This document shows positions 1-7,023 of a DNA stretch of 8,601 bases, piece after piece. Position 1 is the stretch's first letter, and each line of letters begins with the position of its first letter. The DNA is from Bacteroidota bacterium (GTDB lineage Bacteria; Bacteroidota; Bacteroidia; Chitinophagales; Chitinophagaceae): NCBI GenBank assembly GCA_947457085.1, contig CANGUS010000067.1:1-8601 (forward strand), given 5' to 3'. The position numbers and the translations under genes are program-made. The notes under the pieces were generated by a model. That model searched no databases. It saw nothing but the letters and a program-made list of their open reading frames with translations, and was not told where the DNA came from.

Positions 1-1490
1 GATATACCAATCTTCGTTTTGATGATACTAACCCAGAAACTGAAGAAACAGAATATGTTGAAAGTATAAAAGCCGATATTAAGTGGTTAGGATTTGAATG
101 GAAAAATGAATTATATGCCTCCAATTATTTTGATGACTTATATAAATTTGCGTTAATTCTAATTCGAAAAAACTTGGCTTATGTAGATGATTCTACTTCA
201 GAAGAAATTAGAGCCTTAAAAGGAACACCTGTTGAAGCTGGAAAAAATAATCAATATAGAGATAGAAGCATTGAGGAAAATTTGGACTTATTTACACGAA
301 TGAAAAATGGCGAATTTCCAGATGGTGCAAAAGTACTCCGAGCAAAAATAGATATGGCGCACACCAACATGTTGATGCGCGATCCCATTTTATATCGTAT
401 TAAACATGCCAAACATCATCGCACGGGCGACAAGTGGTGCATTTATCCAATGTATGACTTTGCGCACGGCCAAAGCGATAGCATAGAAAATATTACACAT
501 TCTATTTGCACCATGGAGTTTATTCCGCATCGTGAATTATATGATTGGTGCATTTCGAATTTAGAAATTTATCCTTCCCATCAATATGAATTTGCACGTA
601 GAAATTTGAACTATACAATTACTAGCAAAAGAAAATTATTGCAATTAGTGACAGAACATCATGTGGAAGGCTGGGACGATCCGCGAATGCCAACCATTAG
701 TGGACTAAGAAGAAGAGGCTATACACCTGAAAGCATCCGTAATTTTTGTACAACCATTGGTATCGCAAAACGGGATAATTTAGTAGACATGTCTGTACTA
801 GAACACAGTGTTCGTGAACATTTAAATAAAATTTCGTTGCGCAGAATGGCTGTTTTAGATCCTATCAAATTAGTGATTACAAATTATGAGGACGGCGTAG
901 AAGAAATGTTGCATGCTGAAAATAATCCAGAAGATGAAAACAGCGGCACCCACGAAATCGCATTTGGAAAAGAAATTTGGATAGAGCGCGATGATTTTCT
1001 AGAAACGCCACCCAATAAATTTTTCCGATTAGGGCCAGGCCTAAGTGTTCGTTTAAAACATGCATATATTGTTCAATGCCATGATTTTAAAAAAGATGAA
1101 AACGGAAATATCACTGAAATCCATTGTAACTATTTTCCTGAAAGCAAAAGTGGTCAAGATACCAGTGGGATTAAAGTGAAAGGCACCATTCATTGGGTAA
1201 ACTGCAAATATGCTAAAGAAGCTGAAATTCGTTTGTATGACCGTTTGTTCAAGGTTGAAAATCCTGGAAAAGAAGAAGACTTCTTATCGACGATAAATGA
1301 AAATAGTTTAACGATTATCAACAAAGCATATATTGAGCCGGCATTAGCAAAAGCAACCCTTGAAGATAAATTTCAGTTTCTGCGTTTAGGTTATTTTTGT
1401 TTAGATAAAAATTCAACTTCAGAACATATTGTTTTTAATAGAACAGTTGGTTTAAAAGATTCATGGGCAAAGGAAGTAAAAAAGGGATAA
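1..1490 (+). CDS. glnS: Glutaminyl-tRNA synthetase, 5'-truncated by the window edge
   Basis: Cytoplasmic class I synthetase that joins glutamine to tRNA-Gln using ATP. The reading frame is open from base 3, giving 495 residues plus stop. Compared with E. coli GlnS (554 residues), about 60 N-terminal residues, including the HIGH motif, lie outside the window. Seen at once is the FDDTNP segment (18-35), typical of the GlnRS/GluRS Rossmann fold. It is followed by the RAKIDM and KWCIYPMYDF segments and the WDDPRMPTISGLRRRGY block (672-722). The KMSKS-equivalent loop reads ITSKRK (618-635), where E. coli has VMSKRK. The C-terminal beta-barrel anticodon-binding part is complete and ends in the family's usual FNRTVGL...WA tail, with no YqeY/GatB-like extension. 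A TTG at 174 could be mistaken for the start, but homology runs through upstream of it. I recognise the family with near certainty. Confidence 0.97.
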   Translation, partial: YTNLRFDDTNPETEETEYVESIKADIKWLGFEWKNELYASNYFDDLYKFALILIRKNLAYVDDSTSEEIRALKGTPVEAGKNNQYRDRSIEENLDLFTRMKNGEFPDGAKVLRAKIDMAHTNMLMRDPILYRIKHAKHHRTGDKWCIYPMYDFAHGQSDSIENITHSICTMEFIPHRELYDWCISNLEIYPSHQYEFARRNLNYTITSKRKLLQLVTEHHVEGWDDPRMPTISGLRRRGYTPESIRNFCTTIGIAKRDNLVDMSVLEHSVREHLNKISLRRMAVLDPIKLVITNYEDGVEEMLHAENNPEDENSGTHEIAFGKEIWIERDDFLETPPNKFFRLGPGLSVRLKHAYIVQCHDFKKDENGNITEIHCNYFPESKSGQDTSGIKVKGTIHWVNCKYAKEAEIRLYDRLFKVENPGKEEDFLSTINENSLTIINKAYIEPALAKATLEDKFQFLRLGYFCLDKNSTSEHIVFNRTVGLKDSWAKEVKKG

Positions 1491-1534
1491 TATTTAGTTA
1501 TCTTTTACAGTGAAGTTTAAAGCGAAAAACAAAT

Positions 1535-1542
1535 TACATTTG
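1535..1542 (+). promoter_or_regulatory. Candidate Bacteroidota -7 element for the tlpA pair
   Basis: TACATTTG matches the Bacteroidota -7 consensus TAnnTTTG exactly. It lies 16 bases before the ATG at 1559, in the 68-base gap after glnS. I see no good TTG at the -33 position, so the promoter is only half supported. No Shine-Dalgarno-like site is present, as is normal in this phylum. Confidence 0.4.
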
Positions 1543-1558
1543 CAGAAATACTTTGTAA

Positions 1559-2650
1559 ATGAAAAGAATAGTTACGTTCATTAGTCTATTAGTTGTACTT
1601 TTTTCTTGTAATGAAAGCAATCATAAATTTACTATTTCGGGTACCATTAAAAATATGGGAAATGGAGAAATCTATTTTGTTCCTTCTGGTGATATACAAA
1701 AAATAGACACAGTCAAAGTCATTAACGACCAGTATAGATATGAAGGAGATGTAACAGAGCCAACAGTATACATGGCTAATTTTGGTGCTGATCAAAATCC
1801 TGCATTTTTGATGGTTGAACCAGGGAATATCACATTGAATTATGAAGTAAACAATATTGAAAGTATCGATATTAAAGGTGGGAAAGAGCAAGCGGTTTAT
1901 GCACAATACGTAGCACTGGGAAAACCTATCATGTCTCAAATGGATTCCTTGGGACAAATTGCTCAAGCCAATGAAAACAATCAAGAATTAATTAATTCCT
2001 TGCAAGAAAACTTTTTTGCACTTGATGCTGAATTAAAAAAGAAACAACTCACATTTATTACAAACAACAAATCAAGCATAGCTGCCGCTTTTATCGGCAT
2101 CAACTACTTAAATGAAAAAATGGATAAAACCTTGGCAGATGTAGAACAAGTAAATGCATTATTGGATGAAAAAGTGAAAGCATCTTATTATGGAAAAAAA
2201 TTAGCAGAGCTACAACAACAATTGAGCTCAACAACTGAAGGATCAATAGCTCCAGATTTTACTTTAAATGATGTAAATAACAAGCCAATTTCTCTTTCTT
2301 CATTTAAAGGAAAGATTACACTGATTGATTTTTGGGCTAGTTGGTGCGGACCTTGTAGAGCTGAAAATCCAAATGTAGTAGCTGCTTACAATAAATTCCA
2401 TGCTAAAGGATTTGAAATCTTAGGTGTTTCATTGGATGACCAAAAAGAAAAATGGATACAGGCTATTTCAAAAGACAAATTAACTTGGACTCATGTAAGT
2501 GATTTACAAGGATGGCAATCAGAGGTAGCAACAAAATATGGCATTCAATCGATTCCTTCTAATTTTTTGATAGATGCAAGTGGAAAAATTATTGCAAAAA
2601 ATTTACGTGGAGAAGATTTAGAAAAAAAATTACTCGAAATTTTTAAATAA
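1559..2650 (+). CDS. DUF4369 / TlpA-like thioredoxin-fold lipoprotein
   Basis: Predicted thiol-disulfide oxidoreductase of 363 residues anchored to a membrane by lipid. The N-terminus has a lysine/arginine start, a hydrophobic stretch and a lipobox, L14-F15-S16-C17, so Cys17 is the likely lipidated residue. Residues about 23-115 fit the DUF4369 domain, a beta-rich module often found before thioredoxin domains in Bacteroidota. A helical linker follows. From A231-P232-D233-F234 to the end is an AhpC/TSA-Redoxin-type TlpA domain with the active site WCGPC (C263, C266) and a cis-proline loop (SIP, P333). The family generally reduces thiols or disulfides in the periplasm, for example in cytochrome c maturation, but the substrate here cannot be read from sequence. 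The residues after Cys17 (NESN) are not a clear surface-export signal, so periplasm-facing is more likely. It is cotranscribed, by inference, with the paralogue 6 bases downstream. Confidence 0.9.
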   Translation: MKRIVTFISLLVVLFSCNESNHKFTISGTIKNMGNGEIYFVPSGDIQKIDTVKVINDQYRYEGDVTEPTVYMANFGADQNPAFLMVEPGNITLNYEVNNIESIDIKGGKEQAVYAQYVALGKPIMSQMDSLGQIAQANENNQELINSLQENFFALDAELKKKQLTFITNNKSSIAAAFIGINYLNEKMDKTLADVEQVNALLDEKVKASYYGKKLAELQQQLSSTTEGSIAPDFTLNDVNNKPISLSSFKGKITLIDFWASWCGPCRAENPNVVAAYNKFHAKGFEILGVSLDDQKEKWIQAISKDKLTWTHVSDLQGWQSEVATKYGIQSIPSNFLIDASGKIIAKNLRGEDLEKKLLEIFK

Positions 2651-2656
2651 GAAAAT

Positions 2657-3754
2657 ATGTTAAAAAAATATTTTTCGGTTGCAATTTTATTTGCAACCAC
2701 TGTTATAAGTTCAAATGCAATAGCAAAAAATAATTGCACCATCAAAGCGAGTGTTTTGGATTTGCAAGACGGAGCTGTTTTTATTCGAAATTTAACTTCA
2801 CCTAAATTAGATACAGTTATCATTTCAAAAGGTGAGTTTAATTATCAATGTGAAATTAAAGAAGTAACCCCTTTTATATTAACAGATGAAGCCAATCGTT
2901 ATCAATTATTTTTTGCAGACCCCAATGCAACAATCAATTTAAAATTGAAGCGAAAAGAAATGCTGGTTACAGCCTTAGAAGGTTCTAAATCGCAAGATGT
3001 TTTTCGCAAACTAATTAATGCCAATGAACCCTTGCAACAACTAGCTACAAAATTACAACAAGATATAAATTCGCAAGGAGCAAATAAAGACAGTATTGCG
3101 CAAGTTTTAAATGCAATTAACATTCAATCTAGAAGCAATTTTTATAGTTTTTTAAAGACTAACAAAACATCTGAGGTTTCTTCTTTTGTATTATTTAGTA
3201 CCATTTCAAACGATAGAAATGTGAATATCAAAAGTGCGGATACTATGTTTCAGTTTTTAGAGGGAAAAGGGAAAACTTCATTTTATGGAGTTGAATTAAC
3301 GAAGCTAATGAATAAACTAAAAGCGGTTGAAGTTGGATACATGGCACCCGATTTTACATTACCAGATTCTACCGGAAATAAAAAATACACCTTGTCTAAA
3401 ATTTATGGCCAAAATAAATATGTGCTAATCGATTTTTGGGCGAGTTGGTGTGGACCTTGCAAAGGAGAAATTCCATTTTTAAAAACAGCTTATGAGCGAT
3501 TCCATAATAAAGGATTTGAAATTATCAGCGTTTCACTAGACGATAAAAAACAAGCATGGTTAGCTTCACTAAGACAATATCAAATGCCTTGGATACATAT
3601 CTCAGATGTAAAAGGCTTTAACAGTGCAGTAAATGAGCTATATCATGTTCCATCAATTCCAAAAACATTGTTATTAGATAAAACAGGAAAAATAATTGCT
3701 ACAGATTTAAGAGGGCGGGCCTTGGATTTGAAATTGGAAGAATTATTGAAATAA
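2657..3754 (+). CDS. DUF4369 / TlpA-like periplasmic thioredoxin-fold protein
   Basis: Second thiol-disulfide oxidoreductase of the pair, 365 residues. It begins with a Sec signal peptide (MLKKYFSVAILF...), with likely cleavage after A21-I22-A23; there is no lipobox, and the first later cysteine (C27) lacks the context for lipidation. It is therefore predicted soluble in the periplasm, unlike its upstream neighbour. A DUF4369-like domain follows to about residue 120, then a helical linker. The TlpA domain starts at A230-P231-D232-F233 and carries WCGPC (C265, C268) and cis-proline P335. Both proteins share FWASWCGPC and a similar stretch around KGFEI...VSLDD, so they look like a tandem duplication that has since diverged. 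The 6-base gap implies one transcript. No clear terminator follows in the 86 bases after the stop. Confidence 0.9.
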   Translation: MLKKYFSVAILFATTVISSNAIAKNNCTIKASVLDLQDGAVFIRNLTSPKLDTVIISKGEFNYQCEIKEVTPFILTDEANRYQLFFADPNATINLKLKRKEMLVTALEGSKSQDVFRKLINANEPLQQLATKLQQDINSQGANKDSIAQVLNAINIQSRSNFYSFLKTNKTSEVSSFVLFSTISNDRNVNIKSADTMFQFLEGKGKTSFYGVELTKLMNKLKAVEVGYMAPDFTLPDSTGNKKYTLSKIYGQNKYVLIDFWASWCGPCKGEIPFLKTAYERFHNKGFEIISVSLDDKKQAWLASLRQYQMPWIHISDVKGFNSAVNELYHVPSIPKTLLLDKTGKIIATDLRGRALDLKLEELLK

Positions 3755-3796
3755 TGCTAACTTTTGTAAAATAATTAAATAAACCAACTGTCATTT

Positions 3797-3827
3797 TTGC
3801 CTATTTTTTAATTTGGAATACAATTTG
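3797..3827 (+). promoter_or_regulatory. Candidate promoter of the small membrane protein gene
   Basis: A TTG (3797-3799, within TTTTTG) is followed after 19 bases by TACAATTTG (3819-3827). The spacing suits a Bacteroidota -33/-7 promoter, but the -7 element has three rather than two bases between TA and TTTG. The ATG at 3841 lies 13 bases beyond. Confidence 0.35.
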
Positions 3828-3840
3828 TAATTAGTATCCT

Positions 3841-4185
3841 ATGGACAAAATCATTTCAAATCTTTTTCTCAAAAAGCCCAGCTTGCTTTTTTGTATTGTC
3901 ATGGACTTAATAGGCATGGCATCTATACTCATTCCTTCTTTGGATGAATGGTCTGATATATTATGGGCTCCTATTTCGGCTTATATTTTCTATCAAAGAT
4001 TTGGAGGTTTAGGTGGTCTATTAGGAGGCGCATTTTCATTTTTGGAAGAGCTGCTGCCCTATACAGATATAATACCTACATTCACCATTGCTTGGTATAT
4101 TCAAAATAAAGGAATTAAGAACAACCCTTTGAAAAGATCTTCAAATAATGAGATTGAAGATGCTGAAGTCATTGAAATAAAATAA
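3841..4185 (+). CDS. Small membrane protein, function unknown
   Basis: A 114-residue protein I cannot assign to a named family. The ATG has a candidate promoter just upstream and no competing start. After a short basic N-terminus come hydrophobic stretches at about residues 15-31, 39-52, 54-68 and 74-88, enough for two to four membrane passes. The tail (89-114) is hydrophilic, first basic and then acidic, and probably cytoplasmic or periplasmic. Acidic residues sit inside or beside hydrophobic segments: D22, D34, D39, E69-E70 and D76. Two parts resemble each other: residues 32-46 (P-S-L-D-E-W-S-D-I-L-W-A-P) and 73-87 (P-Y-T-D-I-I-P-T). A glycine-rich turn (GGLGGLLGG, 55-63) lies between them. 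Base composition matches the neighbours, so no sign of transfer. Similar proteins may exist elsewhere, including plastids, but that is an unverified recollection. Confidence 0.75.
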   Translation: MDKIISNLFLKKPSLLFCIVMDLIGMASILIPSLDEWSDILWAPISAYIFYQRFGGLGGLLGGAFSFLEELLPYTDIIPTFTIAWYIQNKGIKNNPLKRSSNNEIEDAEVIEIK

Positions 4186-4243
4186 ACCTTTCAAATGTAG
4201 TATTATTGTAATATAAAAATAAGTTTTCATTTTATGATAATTT

Positions 4244-4276
4244 TTGCAACTTCTTTCACATAAAAAATTATTTTTG
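4244..4276 (+). promoter_or_regulatory. Candidate promoter of the EnvC-like gene
   Basis: TTG at 4244-4246 (within TTTTTG) and TATTTTTG at 4269-4276 are separated by 22 bases. The second is an exact match to TAnnTTTG, and the spacing is within the range reported for Bacteroidota. A transcript starting about 6-7 bases later would have a leader of only about ten bases before the TTG start at 4293. Confidence 0.55.
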
Positions 4277-4292
4277 TAGCCATACTACTCTC

Positions 4293-6191
4293 TTGAAAAA
4301 TAAAATTTTAAGCCTTTTTATTGTTTTCACCTTGTTTTGTACAGTTGGTTTTTCTCAAAAGAAAGCACCAGCAAAAAAGCCTATTCGTAATTCAAAAGTA
4401 AAAGGTCTTTCAAGAGAACAATTAGAAAGTCAGCGATTGTCTATTATTGAAGAAATAAAACGGACACAAAATGAACTAGTTTCATTGCAAAAAAATAAAA
4501 AAGCTAGTGTAGACGAGTTACTCACCTTACAAAGTAAATTATCTGCTCGACAAAAATTAATTAGCAACATAAACAGTGAAATTTCAATCATTGACAATAA
4601 TTTAAGCATCGCCACAAGAGATGTAACAAATTTAAAAACAGCATTAGATACATTGAAAAAACAATATGCTGAAATGGTTCGATATACCTATAAAAATAGG
4701 ACTTCGTCTGATTTAATTGTTTTTTTATTCTCTTCCAATTCTTTTAATGACGCTATCAGACGCTTACATTATGTAAAACAGTATAGAGGTTACAGAGCAG
4801 ACCAAGCTATGAAAATTACATCTGCTAGCCAGCAATTGAATAATAAAATAACCGTACTTAACAATGTAAAGCAAAAGAAAGATTTTGTATTGCAGGCTCA
4901 ACAAATGCAAAGCAAGATATTAGAAATTGAAACGGCTCAAAAAGACAAAGTAGTTTCTGAAATAAAAGGGAAAGAAAAAGAACTAACCCTTGATTTAGCT
5001 AAAAAAAGAAAAGAAGCAGAAAATTTAAATAACGCAATCGCTGCCGTTATTAGAAGAGAAATAGAAATTGCTCAAAAAAGGGCAATAGATGAGAAAATGC
5101 GCTTAGATAAAGAGCGCAGACAAAAAGAATTGGCATTAAAAAAAGCAGAATTAAATAAAAAACTAGAAGAAGAATCCTTAGCTCAAAAAAGAAAATTAGA
5201 AGAAGAAAATAGAAGATTGGCTTTGGCTAAAAAGCAAGCGGAAGAAAGAGAGCGTCAAGCTTTAGCAGATAAACAAAAAAGAGAAGAACAAGAACAGAAA
5301 TTATTGCAAGAACGTAAACTACGAGAAGAGCAAGAACGTAAATTGGCTCAACAACGAAAAGAACGTGAAGAACAAGAACGCAAAGCTTCTAAAATGCAAG
5401 AAGCTAAACGTATTGAACGAGAAAGAGAACTAGCCATTGAAAAAGAAAAACAAGAAGCACTAGAAAAACAATTAGCTAAGGCTAAAAAACAACAAGAAGA
5501 AAAACAACGAGATTTATTGGCAGAAAAACAACGTCAGGAAGAGTATCAAAGAAGATTAACTGAAGACAAAAAGAAACGAGAAATTCAAGAACAACGAAAC
5601 GCGAATGCTCAACCGTATAATAATCCACGTTATAACCCTTCATTGGCAAGTTCAGAAAGAGAAAAACAATTGGAACTTGCTTATGATGAACCTATAAAAC
5701 CGAAAGCGAATAAAACATTGGCCAGTGATGATTTCAAGTATTCATTAACACCTTCTGAACGAGAATTGACCAATACCTTAGAAGCCAATAAAGGTCGATT
5801 GCCTTGGCCTGTTGAAAAAGGGTATGTAGTAGAGCATTTTGGCAAGAATAAACACCCTGTTTTTAATATTGTTTCAGAAAATTATGGAGTAGATATTAGA
5901 ACAAGCAGAGGTGCTTCGGCAAGAAGTGTTTATCCTGGAGAAGTCATTTCAATTTTATCATTGCCAGGAACAGGCAATACGGTTATTGTAAGTCATGGAT
6001 CCTATTATACCGTTTATGGAAAATTAAGCAGTGTAAATGTTTCTAAAGGAAGCAAAGTTGGACTTAAACAAAAAATTGGAACCGTTATGATCAATGATGA
6101 GGGGAATGCTAATTTTCATTTCGAAATATGGAAAGCAGGAATCAATGGAGGTTCGTCCAAACTAAATCCTGAAATTTGGATTGCTCAATAA
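4293..6191 (+). CDS. EnvC-like murein hydrolase activator (coiled coil plus degenerate LytM/M23 domain)
   Basis: Predicted exported protein of 632 residues that helps split the cell wall by switching on an amidase. The start is TTG: it begins a good signal peptide (MKNKILSLFIVF..., cleavage near S21), and no in-frame ATG upstream offers an alternative. Residues about 38-255 form the helical EnvC/PcsB-type coiled coil. Residues 257-436 are an exceptionally charged Lys/Glu/Gln/Arg helix with a 14-residue period. A short Asn/Pro/Ser linker follows, then the SLTPSER...RLPWPVEKG segment (about 485-510) that precedes the LytM domain (to 632). In that domain the zinc sites are mostly lost: N530 replaces the first His (NYGVD keeps D534), YGKL (575-578) replaces YAHL, and NFHFE keeps only H609 of HxH. 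By analogy with E. coli EnvC, it probably activates rather than cuts. E. coli EnvC is about 419 residues, so this one is much longer. Confidence 0.88.
   Translation: MKNKILSLFIVFTLFCTVGFSQKKAPAKKPIRNSKVKGLSREQLESQRLSIIEEIKRTQNELVSLQKNKKASVDELLTLQSKLSARQKLISNINSEISIIDNNLSIATRDVTNLKTALDTLKKQYAEMVRYTYKNRTSSDLIVFLFSSNSFNDAIRRLHYVKQYRGYRADQAMKITSASQQLNNKITVLNNVKQKKDFVLQAQQMQSKILEIETAQKDKVVSEIKGKEKELTLDLAKKRKEAENLNNAIAAVIRREIEIAQKRAIDEKMRLDKERRQKELALKKAELNKKLEEESLAQKRKLEEENRRLALAKKQAEERERQALADKQKREEQEQKLLQERKLREEQERKLAQQRKEREEQERKASKMQEAKRIERERELAIEKEKQEALEKQLAKAKKQQEEKQRDLLAEKQRQEEYQRRLTEDKKKREIQEQRNANAQPYNNPRYNPSLASSEREKQLELAYDEPIKPKANKTLASDDFKYSLTPSERELTNTLEANKGRLPWPVEKGYVVEHFGKNKHPVFNIVSENYGVDIRTSRGASARSVYPGEVISILSLPGTGNTVIVSHGSYYTVYGKLSSVNVSKGSKVGLKQKIGTVMINDEGNANFHFEIWKAGINGGSSKLNPEIWIAQ
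5196..5573 (+). repeat. Nine degenerate 42-bp units coding a 14-residue helical repeat
   Basis: Within the EnvC-like gene, residues 302-427 fall into nine consecutive 14-residue units without a register break. The consensus is roughly [KR]-x-E-E-x-[EQ]-[RK]-x-[LA]-x-x-x-[KR]-x. The clearest copies begin REEQE at residues 330, 344 and 358 (bases 5280, 5322, 5364). An LEEE-led 11-residue unit sits just before, at 291-301. At DNA level the units have drifted. Only about one position per 14 is regularly hydrophobic. Confidence 0.8.
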
Positions 6192-6221
6192 ATCACTTTC
6201 ATTTTTGTTAATAGGCAATAA

Positions 6222-6248
6222 GGGTAAAAATACTTACCCACATATGTG
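6222..6248. repeat. Two abutting inverted repeats upstream of scpB
   Basis: GGGTAA (6222-6227) and TTACCC (6234-6239) form a 6-bp stem with a 6-base loop. Sharing base 6239 is the perfect 10-bp palindrome CACATATGTG (6239-6248). No T-run follows the first hairpin, so it is not a standard intrinsic terminator for the EnvC-like gene. They end 12 bases before the candidate -33 element of scpB, where an operator could sit; function is unknown. Confidence 0.4.
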
Positions 6249-6260
6249 AATTACTATTTC

Positions 6261-6290
6261 TTGCATTATTTTAAAACTATTTTACTTTTA
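6261..6290 (+). promoter_or_regulatory. Candidate promoter of scpB
   Basis: TTG at 6261-6263 is followed after 19 bases by TACTTTTA (6283-6290), one mismatch from TAnnTTTG. The scpB ATG lies 19 bases beyond, after an A-rich leader with no Shine-Dalgarno site. Confidence 0.45.
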
Positions 6291-6309
6291 CTACACTAAA
6301 AAAAGTAAA

Positions 6310-6972
6310 ATGACGATAGAACAGATCATGTTGCAAAGTGAGGCTTTGATATTTGGATCCGATAAACCATTAACTGCAATTGACATTGCTCAATTAATAA
6401 AAGATACAGAGTCTGAAGATGAATTGGATTTAGCAAAATTACCCAATGCACTTGATGCGATTGTAGAAAAATATGCCGCTGATTTTTATCCTTTCGAAGT
6501 AAAACAAATTGGTGGTGGATATCAATTTTTAAGTAAAAAAGAATTTTATCCAACCTTGGCAAAATTAAATGGAGAAAAATATACTAAAAAATTATCTACT
6601 GCAGCTATGGAAACGTTGGCTATTATTGCTTACAAACAACCAATTACTAAAACAGACATAGAACATATTCGTGGAGTAAACTCTGATTATTCTGTACAAA
6701 AATTACTAGAAAAAGAACTTATTTTAATTTCAGGTAGAATGGAAGATGCTGTAGGCAAACCATTGCTTTACACAACTTCTAAAAGCTTTATGGATTATTT
6801 AGGTTTAAATAATTTAGATGAATTGCCTAAATTATCAGAAATATTAAATCAAGAAATTGTCGTACCTACTTTAGCTGAAGAAGCCATGCCAGAAAACGCT
6901 CATTTAGCAGTTTCTGCAGAAGGTGAATTACTTGAAGTAGAAAAAAACGATCCCTCAAATTCAGAAAACTAA
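6310..6972 (+). CDS. scpB: Segregation and condensation protein B
   Basis: ScpB is the kleisin-binding subunit of the bacterial condensin Smc-ScpA-ScpB, which compacts and segregates the chromosome in the cytoplasm. The 220-residue protein has the family's two winged-helix domains: about 1-85, including EALIFGSDKPLT and GGGYQF, and about 92-165. The second carries the family hallmark ETLAIIAYKQPITKTDIEHIRG (101-122) and GRMEDAVGKPLLYTT. The closing YLGLNNLDELPKLSEI (163-178) is also typical. The acidic, disordered tail (about 180-220) is variable in the family. The ATG at 6310 gives full coverage of the N-terminal domain. scpA and smc are not in the window. It is separated from the upstream gene by 118 bases with its own candidate promoter and is closed by a hairpin terminator, so it is probably transcribed alone. 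Confidence 0.95.
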   Translation: MTIEQIMLQSEALIFGSDKPLTAIDIAQLIKDTESEDELDLAKLPNALDAIVEKYAADFYPFEVKQIGGGYQFLSKKEFYPTLAKLNGEKYTKKLSTAAMETLAIIAYKQPITKTDIEHIRGVNSDYSVQKLLEKELILISGRMEDAVGKPLLYTTSKSFMDYLGLNNLDELPKLSEILNQEIVVPTLAEEAMPENAHLAVSAEGELLEVEKNDPSNSEN

Positions 6973-6991
6973 TCATACTTTTTAGAATTTG

Positions 6992-7018
6992 AAAACCGAC
7001 TTTCGAGTCGGTTTTTTT
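6992..7018. terminator. Rho-independent terminator between convergent scpB and the permease gene
   Basis: CCGACT (6996-7001) and AGTCGG (7006-7011) form a perfect stem closed by a TTCG tetraloop. The stem is extended by flanking A/T pairs and followed by seven T residues (7012-7018) on the plus strand. It fits scpB termination well. On the minus strand the tail is only four T residues, so it would serve the permease gene, whose stop is at 7024-7026, less efficiently. Confidence 0.9.
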
Positions 7019-7023
7019 ATGCT

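Noticed and set aside
174..176. TTG at 174 as the start of glnS
   Set aside because: The frame is open to the window edge and encodes the conserved FDDTNP segment upstream of it, so 174 is internal.
877..3123. Minus-strand open frames opposite glnS and the tlpA genes (877-1065, 1589-1984, 2545-2823, 2902-3123)
   Set aside because: All lie inside well-supported plus-strand genes, with low-complexity or Cys/Phe-rich translations typical of antisense frames.
5100..5600. The purine-rich, A-rich stretch as a possible mobile or foreign insertion
   Set aside because: It stays in frame, encodes a regular helical repeat, and its composition is explained by Lys/Glu/Gln codons; there are no flanking repeats or transposase remains.
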